DNA of 64,000 nucleotides from Planctomycetota bacterium (GTDB taxonomy: Bacteria; Planctomycetota; Brocadiia; JAADGH01), in the NCBI GenBank assembly GCA_013152475.1, contig JAADGH010000247.1, forward strand, positions 1 to 64,000, written 5' to 3'. Positions 24,822-33,312 of this stretch are shown here, in pieces; within the stretch, counting starts at the first letter, position 1; each line of letters starts with the position of its first letter. Below the pieces are notes generated by a model. That model searched no databases. It was given only the letters and a program-made list of their open reading frames with translations, and had not been told where the DNA came from. A program made the translations under genes and the position numbers.

Positions 24822-25822
24822 TCAACTATTCCCGGTGGTTTCAGGTCGTCCGGGTTGCCTGAGGCATAGAGCTTGATCAGCTTTACGTTGTCCGGTGGTG
24901 TCTCATAGGGCAGGGCCCCCGTGCCAAGCAGGATGTTGGATCGGCCCTTCGCGAGTTCGATAATCCGGTCGATTTCGGAGAGGATTTTGCTTGATGTCCC
25001 TTGGGCCACCGTCACGGGATCCATGTTGACGCGCACGGTCATGTCGTTCCGGTCCTCGAAGTGCGCCATGAACCTTTCCTGGTCCGTCTCCGCCGGGCAG
25101 ATGACGTAGTTCGTGCCGGTGGAAAGCACGTCCTCGATGATCGGCTCCGTGTTCCCACCGATGACGCACGGCACGGGATGTCCCACCACCTCCCCCACGC
25201 GCTGCATGGTCTCCTTGAGCGCCGGCAGCTCGACCTCTTGGAACTGCATCGGGGAGAGAAGCGGCGGCGCCGCGGCGGATTCGAAAAAGGCTACATCCAC
25301 ATCGTCCACCTTCGCCACCGTTTCCGCGAAGCGCACTTGCCCCTCGACGAGACGCATCAGGAAATCGCGCGCGCCGTCCGGATCGGTGGCAATGTCCATG
25401 AGCAGGCCATTGATGCCCCGCAGGCTGACGGCGATGCTGAACGGCCCGCTAAGAGGAACCAGCACTCTTGCCTCCGCGAATTCTTCGGCGAGGGCCATGG
25501 CCACGTCGATTACCATGGGGATTCGCCCGGCCTCCACGGGATCGAAGGGCTCCAAGGACTTGGTTTCGTCGAGTGAATTGAACAGAGGCGTCTCGACGGC
25601 AGGGATGCCGTTGCCCTGCGGCTCGCGGACCTCGGCGCCGTAGGCTTCTACCTCGAGGTTGTAAATGTCTATGCCCACGACGATTGGCTCGTGCCGATAC
25701 ATCAGGTATGCCTTCCGGTGCGCCTTCCAGAGCATGTCCTGATCGCGCGAGACATCCCACGGACGCTTGCCCAAGAGGAAGGCCGCGTGTTCATACACCG
25801 ATGGAGAAAAAGCAATTCTCAT
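24818..25822 (-). CDS. HemE/MtaA-fold protein lacking the zinc-ligand cysteines
   Basis: The 334-aa product belongs to the uroporphyrinogen decarboxylase fold, shared by HemE and cobamide methyltransferases. Blocks such as LSGPFSIAVSLRG and GTGALPYETPPDNVKLI follow the family. The methyltransferases bind zinc through H-x-C and a later Cys in a GPGC-like loop. Here the first block reads PVPCVIGGNT and the last loop GTGAL, so the triad is incomplete, and HemE's MRQAGRY block is also absent. It is therefore neither a clear methyltransferase nor a haem enzyme. It sits 47 bases after the iron alcohol dehydrogenase gene. Confidence 0.82.
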   Translation of the reverse strand: MRIAFSPSVYEHAAFLLGKRPWDVSRDQDMLWKAHRKAYLMYRHEPIVVGIDIYNLEVEAYGAEVREPQGNGIPAVETPLFNSLDETKSLEPFDPVEAGRIPMVIDVAMALAEEFAEARVLVPLSGPFSIAVSLRGINGLLMDIATDPDGARDFLMRLVEGQVRFAETVAKVDDVDVAFFESAAAPPLLSPMQFQEVELPALKETMQRVGEVVGHPVPCVIGGNTEPIIEDVLSTGTNYVICPAETDQERFMAHFEDRNDMTVRVNMDPVTVAQGTSSKILSEIDRIIELAKGRSNILLGTGALPYETPPDNVKLIKLYASGNPDDLKPPGIVE

Positions 25823-25869
25823 TTACACCTTTCTTGCTGCAATAGGGGGAATTTTTATTGGCGAAACAA

Positions 25870-26979
25870 TTACGTTATTTCCTCAAGAATAGTCCGCAGG
25901 TCATCCTCTGTGATCGGCTTCGGGTTGGCCTTGAGCGAACCCGAGGGCATGCTCTCTTCGATGATCGCGTCGAAGGCCTCCCGTGAGATATCAAACTCAC
26001 GCAGGTTCTTTGGCAAGCCGACCTTGTCCGAAAGCTCCTCGACAAACTCGATGGCGTCTTTCTTGACCATCCTCGCGATCTTGGCGTATTTCTCTCCGGC
26101 CGCCTCGGCGTTGAGTCGCATCACCCGGGGAAGCAGCACGCCACACACCAGACCGTGAGGGATGCCATATCGCACACCTAAGGGATGGGCCAGGCCGTGA
26201 ACAGCGCCGAGCCGGGCATTCGCCAGGGCCATACCGGCCATCAGGCTCCCGTAGGCCATGTCCGTCCGCGCGTCGATGTTGTTTCCATTCTTGCAGACAA
26301 CGGGAAGACTCCGGCAGATCAGGCTGATCGCCTTGATGGATAGCGCCTCGGTGATGGGTGTGGCGTGGATGGATGTGTACGACTCAATCGCCTGGGTCAG
26401 TGCATCCATTCCCGTGTTGGCCGTGATGTCGGGAGGCACGGGGATCGTCAGCTCCGGATCCAGGATCACCACCTTCGCCATGAAACCATCATCGCGGATA
26501 CTCTTCTTGACTTGCGCCGCACCGTTGGTGATGACGCCGTTTTTGGTCACCTCTGAGCCGGTCCCCGACGTTGTGGGAATAGCGATGAACGGGATGCCGA
26601 GCTTCTCGACTTTCTTCCCTTCGTGGAACTCGATGGATGGCGCCTCTTCATTAGCCAGGCCGGCGATGACCTTTCCTGCGTCCATGGCGCTGCCCCCGCC
26701 CGCGCCGATGACGAAGTCGGCGTTGAGATCGTGCACCAGCTTCCGGCCTTCGTCGAGCATGTGCAGCGTCGGCTCCGCGTTGACCCCATCGAAGACGTGG
26801 GCCGCAATACTGTGCTCCGCCAGCAGGTCCATGAGCCGGTCGGTGATGCCGGCTTTTCGCAGGGAGCTTCTGCCTGTGACCAGAAGACAAGACTTGCCGA
26901 AGCGGGCGCTTTCCGTCCCGCAGTCGACCAGCGTGCCCGCGCCGGTGATGAGTTTTTGGGCGGTGATAAATGTGGCCAT
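25870..26979 (-). CDS. Iron-containing alcohol dehydrogenase
   Basis: This 369-aa group III alcohol dehydrogenase should reduce an aldehyde or oxidise an alcohol with NAD(P). GGGSAMDAGKVIAG near residues 94-107 is the nucleotide-binding motif. The metal site is formed by an Asp and three His, with HGLAHPLGVRYGIPHG near residues 259-274. It leads the minus-strand operon with the HemE-fold and SGNH genes. This suggests a common pathway releasing or consuming a small alcohol or aldehyde. The substrate is unknown. Confidence 0.92.
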   Translation of the reverse strand: MATFITAQKLITGAGTLVDCGTESARFGKSCLLVTGRSSLRKAGITDRLMDLLAEHSIAAHVFDGVNAEPTLHMLDEGRKLVHDLNADFVIGAGGGSAMDAGKVIAGLANEEAPSIEFHEGKKVEKLGIPFIAIPTTSGTGSEVTKNGVITNGAAQVKKSIRDDGFMAKVVILDPELTIPVPPDITANTGMDALTQAIESYTSIHATPITEALSIKAISLICRSLPVVCKNGNNIDARTDMAYGSLMAGMALANARLGAVHGLAHPLGVRYGIPHGLVCGVLLPRVMRLNAEAAGEKYAKIARMVKKDAIEFVEELSDKVGLPKNLREFDISREAFDAIIEESMPSGSLKANPKPITEDDLRTILEEIT

Positions 26980-27033
26980 GTGTTGTCTCCATCTCCGTCG
27001 AAGGACAATGGGTCCATGAAAAGACAGCCGGTG

Positions 27034-27062
27034 ATTTTACGCCATCGGGCTGTTCGGGTCAA
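27034..27062 (-). promoter_or_regulatory. promoter of the alcohol dehydrogenase operon
   Basis: On the minus strand TTGACC (27062-27057) and TAAAAT (27039-27034) are 17 bases apart. It is back to back with the plus-strand promoter at 27095-27123, so one regulator could control both operons. Confidence 0.65.
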
Positions 27063-27094
27063 TGGCGCACGCAGATATGTTTTGGCCGCGCTTG

Positions 27095-27123
27095 TTGACA
27101 TTCTGTGGTGGATAAGCGATACT
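27095..27123 (+). promoter_or_regulatory. promoter of the ten-gene carbohydrate run
   Basis: TTGACA (27095-27100) and GATACT (27118-27123) are 17 bases apart, about 60 bases before the ATG at 27190. Confidence 0.6.
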
Positions 27124-27189
27124 TGCTTCGTTCTCGGAGTAGGGACTATGGTCCCGGAGGGCGAGTACTCGAAAGAGGAGGCATGATAT

Positions 27190-28218
27190 ATGGCATATGA
27201 TGGGTTAATGGATGACATTCGGACGATCATCGGCGGCGGCGCGCCGAGTCGTGTGCCGATCTTCGCCGCGAGCGAGGAGTTCGATGTCAAGTGGTACAAC
27301 AAAGGGACATATAACGAGATCATCTCTGATGCCGACACCATGGCCGCCTGCTGGACCGCCGCGGCGAAGGAGTTCGACTATGATGTGGTCTGGCTCCAGA
27401 TCGACGACTGCATCGAGTTCGAACCGCTGGGTGTGGGGTGCGTCGGCGAAGGAAATATCCTGCGCGCGACGAAGGACTATCTTCCTGCCGCGCGAGAGAC
27501 CCTCGATGGCCTGAAGATTCCGGACATGCAGAGCGACGGGCGACTGCCGATCAAGATGGCGGCGCTGCGGAAGCTTCGCGATGAGTTCGGCGACACGGCT
27601 TGCATCTGCGGCAGCCTGGCCGCGCCGTATTCGTCCTGCGGTCTCTTGTATGGCCTGGACGAGGCGATGATGCTGATGTTCAGCGACGTGGATCTGCTTC
27701 GGGACACATGTGACTTCTTTGTCGAGATGGGCGCCGCGTATGCAAAGGCGCAGTACGACGCCGGGGCGCACGCCGTCTGGCTTGGCGACTGCAATGCGAT
27801 GAGCAACCTGATCTCGCTGGAGCAGTACACGAACTTCGCCTTCGACCCGTGCAAGCGCCTCGTGAGCAGGATGAAGGACATTGGCCTGATTGTGTTCATA
27901 CACAACAGCGAAGATAAACCGCCGTACATCGCGAAGGCGGCGGAGCTGGGGCTGGACATCATCGGCGTCGGACCGTACATCGACATTGGCGAGGCAAAGA
28001 AGACCGCCCCGAACATGACGATCTCTGGTAACCTCGATCCGGTGAATGTGTTGCAGAACGGTACCGTGGAAGATGTGAAGAAAGAGGCTGAGCGGATCGT
28101 CACGACAGCCAGAGAAGGCAACCGCTTCATCTTCAGCAGCGGCGAGATGGTGCCGCGCGACACGCCCGAGGAGAACATGCGGGCGATGATCGAGGTGGGA
28201 CGAAAGCTGGGTTCGTAG
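27190..28218 (+). CDS. Second HemE/MtaA-fold protein without zinc triad
   Basis: The 342-aa product is another uroporphyrinogen-decarboxylase-fold protein, only distantly similar to the one at 24818-25822. GSLAAPYSSCGLLYG and DAGAHAVWLGDCNAM follow the methyltransferase layout. However, the H-x-C-G site is HNSE (in VFIHNSEDKPPY) and the final loop is SSGEMVPRDTPEENMRAM, without the third cysteine. Zinc-dependent methyl transfer from a cobamide is therefore unlikely, and no corrinoid protein gene is nearby. GAGGAGG lies eight bases before the ATG. It opens a long plus-strand run. Confidence 0.82.
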   Translation: MAYDGLMDDIRTIIGGGAPSRVPIFAASEEFDVKWYNKGTYNEIISDADTMAACWTAAAKEFDYDVVWLQIDDCIEFEPLGVGCVGEGNILRATKDYLPAARETLDGLKIPDMQSDGRLPIKMAALRKLRDEFGDTACICGSLAAPYSSCGLLYGLDEAMMLMFSDVDLLRDTCDFFVEMGAAYAKAQYDAGAHAVWLGDCNAMSNLISLEQYTNFAFDPCKRLVSRMKDIGLIVFIHNSEDKPPYIAKAAELGLDIIGVGPYIDIGEAKKTAPNMTISGNLDPVNVLQNGTVEDVKKEAERIVTTAREGNRFIFSSGEMVPRDTPEENMRAMIEVGRKLGS

Positions 28219-28233
28219 GGGCCTCTCGCCAGC

Positions 28234-28283
28234 GTCATTGCTTCGTCGTCATCATGCTTCGCGTGATGTCTCCTCGCAATGAC
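28234..28283. repeat. 50-bp dyad intergenic repeat
   Basis: GTCATTGC (28234-28241) and GCAATGAC (28276-28283) are perfect 8-bp terminal inverted repeats. Between them a second imperfect stem forms around a CTTCG loop. This resembles the short GTCATTGCGAGG-type palindromic elements scattered between genes in diverse bacteria. Only one copy is visible in this window. It may act as an RNA hairpin between two genes of the run. Confidence 0.55.
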
Positions 28284-28314
28284 AAATTCGTAAAATCGAA
28301 TAGGAGCACAGCAA

Positions 28315-29388
28315 GTGAGTGTCAAGATCACTGAGCCGATCGACGGGGCGATTCTCAATCGCCTGCATGGCAAGGAAACGGCCGAAGGGCTCGATATCAC
28401 GGTGAAGGGAACATGCCCAAGTGACGCGAGCGTCGCGGTGAACGGACAATCGGCCACGGTGAACGGTGAAGAGTTCTCCGCGTCGATTCGTTTGCAGGAG
28501 CAGGAGACGACGCTGATCGCCGAGGCCGACGGCGAGTCGGATTCGATCCTCGTTCTGTACGACAAAAACTCGTTCAAGCGCTACCGCTTCTCTCTCGACG
28601 ATGACATCTACTTCCTGCGGGACCTCGCGCGGAGCAACTACAAGTCCATCTTCGACAATCCCTTCCTGGCGCTGTGGAAACGCTTGCATGACACCTATGG
28701 CACGAGGACGAACTGTAACCTCTACTTCCAGTGCGACGACTTTAATCTCACCATGATGCCGGACCAGTACAAAAGCGAGTGGGCCGACAACGCGGATTGG
28801 TTCCGGCTCACCTTCCACGCCCTGCAGAATGATCCGAATGAACCCTATATCCATTCGTCCTACGACGAAGTTGCCAGGGATTACGACAAAGTCGTCAACG
28901 AGATCCTTCGCTTCGCCGGCGAGGAGGTGATGAACACGTTTACGACGATTCACTGGGGCGAGGCCACCGTGGACGGCTGCCGCGCCGTGCGCGACCGTGG
29001 CATCAATGGGCTGTGTGGATACTTCGTCCTCCACGATGGGCGGCCGAAGGTATCGTACTACCTCGACAGGGAGCATACCGAACACTTGAGCCAGCGAGAC
29101 TACTGGAAGGATACGAAAGAAGATATTATTTTCGTTCGCCACGCCATCGTGTGCAACAATGGCGCATTCCCGCCGGAGAAGATTCCGGCGCACCTCGGCG
29201 AGGTCGCAGCCAACCCGTATCAGGGCGAGGTGCTGGAGCTGATGATCCATGAGCAGTATTTCTATCCCGACTATCAGGCGTATCTGCCCGACTACGCCGA
29301 GCGTTGCGAGACGGCCGTGAGATGGTGCGCGGAACATGACTACGAACCCGTTTTCTACAGCGACGGGTTTATCGGCAATCCGGGATGA
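28315..29388 (+). CDS. Ig-like plus deacetylase-like hypothetical protein
   Basis: I do not recognise a family for the 357-aa product. Residues 1-85 look like an Ig/bacterial cell-adhesion-type domain (ITEPIDGAIL, VNGQSATVNGEEF). The remainder has RFSLDDDIYFLRDLA near residue 92, YFQCDDFNLTM near residue 139 and YIHSSYDEV near residue 178, an arrangement reminiscent of NodB-type polysaccharide deacetylases, though the His-x3-His pair is not clear. No signal peptide is seen. A GTG start follows TAGGAGCACAGCAA. The neighbours are glycan-processing candidates. Confidence 0.7.
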   Translation: MSVKITEPIDGAILNRLHGKETAEGLDITVKGTCPSDASVAVNGQSATVNGEEFSASIRLQEQETTLIAEADGESDSILVLYDKNSFKRYRFSLDDDIYFLRDLARSNYKSIFDNPFLALWKRLHDTYGTRTNCNLYFQCDDFNLTMMPDQYKSEWADNADWFRLTFHALQNDPNEPYIHSSYDEVARDYDKVVNEILRFAGEEVMNTFTTIHWGEATVDGCRAVRDRGINGLCGYFVLHDGRPKVSYYLDREHTEHLSQRDYWKDTKEDIIFVRHAIVCNNGAFPPEKIPAHLGEVAANPYQGEVLELMIHEQYFYPDYQAYLPDYAERCETAVRWCAEHDYEPVFYSDGFIGNPG

Positions 29389-29398
29389 GGTGGACGAG

Positions 29399-30130
29399 AT
29401 GATCATCGATTGCCATATGCATCTCAAAGGGGGCGACCGGTACCAACGGGAGGTCCCACCCGAGTTTCTCGTCGGCCAGCTCGATCAAGCCGGCGTGGAC
29501 AAGGGGGTCATCTTCGCCATGTCCCTGCCGTGCTACGACTCGAACGAGTTGACGCGCAGGGGCCACGAAGCCTTTCCCGACCGCTTCATCCCCTTCGCGC
29601 ACGTCAATTGCGACGAACAGGCGCTTGCCATTCGCGAGTTGGACCGGGTGAGGGAAGAGCTCGGCTGGAAGGGACTGAAGCTCCACTTTGGTGAGATGCA
29701 GGACGTCTCGGTGGAAGCCGCTCGGTCCGTTGTCGGCCATGCGGTGGAGCTTGGGTTCGTCATCCTGGTTGATGTCGCCGGTCGAATTGATGTCATCACG
29801 GCGCTGGCGGATATGTTCTCCAAGGGGACGTTTATCGTGGCGCATCTCGGCTCGCCCAACGACGAGCGCCTGGCCGAGAGATTCATTGACTTGGCCTCGC
29901 GAAAGGCCAATGTCTATCTCGATCTCTCCTACAGCCATTGCTATTGGAAGTTCGCGGATGCCGTTCGGGTCGCAGGGCCGGAAAAGCTGATCTGGGGATC
30001 GGACGCCCCCCTTATGCACCCCTATGTCGAGATGGCAAAAGTGAAAGTCCTCCATCTTCCCGAAGAGCAGGAGCAGTTGATCCTTGGCGGAAACCTGATG
30101 CGGCTCCTGGGGATGTCAGAGGAGGGATAG
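29399..30130 (+). CDS. Amidohydrolase (amidohydrolase_2 family)
   Basis: The 243-aa TIM-barrel metal hydrolase opens MIIDCHMHLKGG, with His6-x-His8 as the first metal ligands. IVAHLGSPND supplies a further His, and WGSDAPLMHP near residue 199 the conserved Asp. Members hydrolyse or decarboxylate carboxylic or lactone substrates. The ATG at 29399 follows GAGGTGGACGAG and lies 10 bases after the preceding gene. A longer frame from 29336 overlaps that gene and lacks family similarity. In a sugar pathway it could act as a lactonase. Confidence 0.85.
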   Translation: MIIDCHMHLKGGDRYQREVPPEFLVGQLDQAGVDKGVIFAMSLPCYDSNELTRRGHEAFPDRFIPFAHVNCDEQALAIRELDRVREELGWKGLKLHFGEMQDVSVEAARSVVGHAVELGFVILVDVAGRIDVITALADMFSKGTFIVAHLGSPNDERLAERFIDLASRKANVYLDLSYSHCYWKFADAVRVAGPEKLIWGSDAPLMHPYVEMAKVKVLHLPEEQEQLILGGNLMRLLGMSEEG

Positions 30131-30170
30131 GTGGAGGAAAGAATGCTCTTTGAGTTGTGGAGGCGATGTT

Positions 30171-32279
30171 TTGGCTGAGTTGTTTATCGAGAATTCATCG
30201 GGCACGGTTCGGGTTGTGGTGACCCTGGAGAAGGGGACGTACCGCATGACGGCCCGAGTCCGCGTCGTGGACGATTGGGTCGATGTGGCGCAGATCAGCC
30301 CGAAGAGCTGCTGGGGCATTTCTGTATCGGAGACCGTCTATCCGGTATTCTATTCCGAGTGCACGCGACCGGATGCAGATCATTTGTGCCTGAAGGCGAG
30401 CCTCCGCATGGAGCATGACTGGCACGTTTTGGACGAGATCTCGTTTGAGTCCGGCCTGATCCGAATCCAGCGGCGGTGGGTGCATGACGGCGAGGGGGAC
30501 GAGGCCGGGGTGCACCTGTGTCTGGCTGTCCGAATCCATCCCGGTGGCGATATGCGGATCATGCTGCCGGGCATCAACTACAACAATAACCCGAACGCCG
30601 ACCCGAATCGCGTGGTACCGCGCTTCTCGAACGAACTGCCCACGTGGGGCCTGTATGAGGAGCATCGCTTTCCCATCCCCATGGTTCATTTCGAATATGC
30701 GAAACGGGGAAGCCGTGTGCGGGCCGCGCTGATCAGCAGGCCGGGGCCGATCAAATACGGCATGCCGGACCAATGGTGGACACTCGGGGCCAAGATCGGG
30801 CATGACCATGTCGATCTGTTGGTGACCAGCGGACTCGCCGGAACGAACGGCGAGTTCGGTGCTGTCTATGGGAAGCAGAATACCCTCGAGACCTACGGCG
30901 ATCCGTCCCTGAGGATACCGGGCGGGGTGGAGCTCTCGAAGACGGTTTACCTTGACCTGGGCAGGGAGCAGAGGCCGGGGTATGGCTTTGCGAAGGCGGT
31001 CTGGTCGGCCTACGATCTCCTGCAGCCCGCAGCCGAGCCGCGATATACGTCGGAGAAGGTCATTCGCCTCAAGACCCAGGCGGCCAAGGCGCGGTACCGC
31101 GAGGATGGAGGTGTGGCCGGTTTCCTCTGCCTGCCGGAGAAGAACGTATACAATGCTCGACCGTACTTCCTCTGGGGGTGGACAGGGCAGGCCCTGCGTT
31201 TGGCGTGGTGTCTATGCCACGCGGGGAAAACCACCGGAGATAATGCCATGACGGAAATGGCGGAGAAGTCCATCGACTTCTTCGTCCAGGCTAACCTGCC
31301 GTCACGCTCGGGCCTGACTTGCCTGCGCTATCTGGTCGATGAACGCCGGTGGGTGGGGAGGGAATCGCCCAAGTGGGGCGCCATCGCGTCCAGCCGCCAG
31401 TTCGGCGAGGCGATGAACAACCTCGCGGACATCCTGTTGCTTAGAGACTGCCCCGCCACGTGGAAGCTGCTGTTCGAGAAGGCCGTTCGCTTCCTGGCAA
31501 AGGGGAAGTCTGTGGCGCATGGCGGCCTTTACCCGCGGTTCTGGAATCTCGATTCCTCGATTCCGGACCGCGCGCCTACCGGCACGGCGGGGGTCTTCTG
31601 CGTGTCGCCCCTCGCCAAGGCGTCGCGGCTCATGGGCAGCACCGAGATGGCGCACTGCGCCATGAAACGATTGGAGGCATACTTCAACTACAACGCGAAA
31701 GACCTGAAGACGCCTTACTGGGGTGGGACGCTCGACGCCTGCTGCGAAGAGAAAGAGGCGGCCATCGGGTTCATGCGTGCGGTGTTGGATGTCTACGACG
31801 CGACGCACGTGGACAGGTTCCTTGACTGGGCCCGCATGGCGGCGGAGTGGATTCTCACATTTGTGTATTTCTGGGATACGGGGTTTCGTGAGGGCACATC
31901 GTGCCACGGGAAAGTGAAGACGACCGGATGGACCTCCGTGTCGGTCCAGAATCAGCACATCGACGTTTTCGCCCCGTGCGTCGAGTTTGTTCGGCTGGGT
32001 GAGCTGATTGGCGAGGAGCGGTTTGTCGAGATCGCGAAGATGATGTTCAGTGCGATGACGCAGACCATCGCAACCGACCACGATATGTGGGGATACGATG
32101 CGCCGGACAAGCACGCCGTCGTGGGCGAGCAGGCGGAGCAGTTCTTCCAGACAAACTACGTTCAGGGTTCATCGGCTGATCGGTCCCTGTGGCGTGGCGG
32201 GATGAATCTGTGGAACCCGAGCTGGATCATCGCCCACGTCCTGTGGCAGGCCATTGAGATGAACAAGAGAGGATACTGA
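30171..32279 (+). CDS. Alpha/alpha-barrel glycosidase-like hypothetical protein
   Basis: The 702-aa product has no name that I can give. The first 290 residues look beta-rich and the rest helical, with repeated aromatic and Gly-rich motifs: FLWGWTGQALRLAWCL, TPYWGGTLDACCEEKEAAIG and SVQNQHIDVFAPCVEFV. These suggest a six-hairpin glycosidase or lyase fold. There is no signal peptide. I chose the TTG at 30171 because GGAGG lies seven bases upstream; another TTG at 30150 has none. It ends two bases before the oxidoreductase gene, so the two are coupled. Confidence 0.78.
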   Translation: MAELFIENSSGTVRVVVTLEKGTYRMTARVRVVDDWVDVAQISPKSCWGISVSETVYPVFYSECTRPDADHLCLKASLRMEHDWHVLDEISFESGLIRIQRRWVHDGEGDEAGVHLCLAVRIHPGGDMRIMLPGINYNNNPNADPNRVVPRFSNELPTWGLYEEHRFPIPMVHFEYAKRGSRVRAALISRPGPIKYGMPDQWWTLGAKIGHDHVDLLVTSGLAGTNGEFGAVYGKQNTLETYGDPSLRIPGGVELSKTVYLDLGREQRPGYGFAKAVWSAYDLLQPAAEPRYTSEKVIRLKTQAAKARYREDGGVAGFLCLPEKNVYNARPYFLWGWTGQALRLAWCLCHAGKTTGDNAMTEMAEKSIDFFVQANLPSRSGLTCLRYLVDERRWVGRESPKWGAIASSRQFGEAMNNLADILLLRDCPATWKLLFEKAVRFLAKGKSVAHGGLYPRFWNLDSSIPDRAPTGTAGVFCVSPLAKASRLMGSTEMAHCAMKRLEAYFNYNAKDLKTPYWGGTLDACCEEKEAAIGFMRAVLDVYDATHVDRFLDWARMAAEWILTFVYFWDTGFREGTSCHGKVKTTGWTSVSVQNQHIDVFAPCVEFVRLGELIGEERFVEIAKMMFSAMTQTIATDHDMWGYDAPDKHAVVGEQAEQFFQTNYVQGSSADRSLWRGGMNLWNPSWIIAHVLWQAIEMNKRGY

Positions 32280-32281
32280 CC

Positions 32282-33301
32282 ATGAAGAAGATTCGTGTCG
32301 GACTTCACGGGTGCGGATGGGTGTCGGACGAGCACATCAGGGCCTATCTGAAAAACCCGCACGTGCAGATCGTCGCGCTCAGCAGTCGGCGGGAGTCGAG
32401 CGCCAGGGCCAAGCGCGACCAGCATGATCTTGACTGCGATGTCGAGACGAAGTTCGAGAAGCTCATTGCGCGCAAAGACATCGACGCGATCTCGATTTGC
32501 AGCGCGGCGCATTGCCATGCGAAGGAAGCCATCCTTGCCGCAAAAGCGAAAAAGCACATGCTCATCGAGAAGCCGGTCGCGCTGAACCTGAAGGACCTGA
32601 AGGCCATGCGCGACGCCGTGCGCCGGGCCAAGGTGCGCACGGTGGTCAGCTTCGTGCTCCGATGGAACCCGTATCTCCGGATGGTCAAGTCCATTGTAGA
32701 CGACGGAACGCTGGGCAAACTCTTCTTCGTCGAGGGGGATTATTTTCACGATTACGGCGATTGGTACACCGGCTACTCTTGGTCCCGCACGAAGAAGATG
32801 GGCGGCAGCCCCATGATCCTCGGCGGGTGCCATTCCATCGATGCCATCCGCTGGCTTACGGGGGACATCACCGAAGTGATGGCCTACGCCACCCGCGGCC
32901 ACCGGAAGGACCTGGAGTGGCTGCCGTCGATCGTGGGCGTGGCGAAGTTCAAGAACGGCGCCATTGGCAAGATCGGATGCAGCCTGGAGATGCCGATGCC
33001 GTACCAGTTTAATCTGCTCATCCACGGTAGCAAGGGGGTCATTCGCAACGGGAAGTTCTACTCGGCGACGAGCTTTCCCGGCCAAACGGATTTCGCCGAC
33101 GTGCCGACGATTCTGCCCGACAGCGGCGACGTGACGCAGCATCCCTTCGAGGGCGAGATCAACCACTTCATCGAATGCATCCTTCGCAGAAAGGAATCAC
33201 TCGTGAATCTGGAGGAAGCGGTAAAGACGCATGAGGTGGCTTTTGCCTTCGACCGGTCCGCCAGGACCGGCAAACCGGTCAGGCTCCCCCTTTTGAAATA
33301 A
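32282..33301 (+). CDS. Gfo/Idh/MocA-family sugar oxidoreductase
   Basis: This 339-aa NAD(P)-dependent enzyme probably oxidises a sugar or sugar derivative. The N-terminal Rossmann domain starts RVGLHGCGWVSDEHI. EKPVALN near residue 96 supplies the catalytic Lys, and GGCHSIDAIRWLTGD carries the conserved His and Asp. The C-terminal alpha/beta domain follows the usual layout. It is tightly coupled to the glycosidase-like gene and lies 11 bases before a lipoprotein gene, supporting a role in glycan breakdown by oxidative glycosidic cleavage or product processing. Confidence 0.92.
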   Translation: MKKIRVGLHGCGWVSDEHIRAYLKNPHVQIVALSSRRESSARAKRDQHDLDCDVETKFEKLIARKDIDAISICSAAHCHAKEAILAAKAKKHMLIEKPVALNLKDLKAMRDAVRRAKVRTVVSFVLRWNPYLRMVKSIVDDGTLGKLFFVEGDYFHDYGDWYTGYSWSRTKKMGGSPMILGGCHSIDAIRWLTGDITEVMAYATRGHRKDLEWLPSIVGVAKFKNGAIGKIGCSLEMPMPYQFNLLIHGSKGVIRNGKFYSATSFPGQTDFADVPTILPDSGDVTQHPFEGEINHFIECILRRKESLVNLEEAVKTHEVAFAFDRSARTGKPVRLPLLK

Positions 33302-33312
33302 GGAATGTAACG

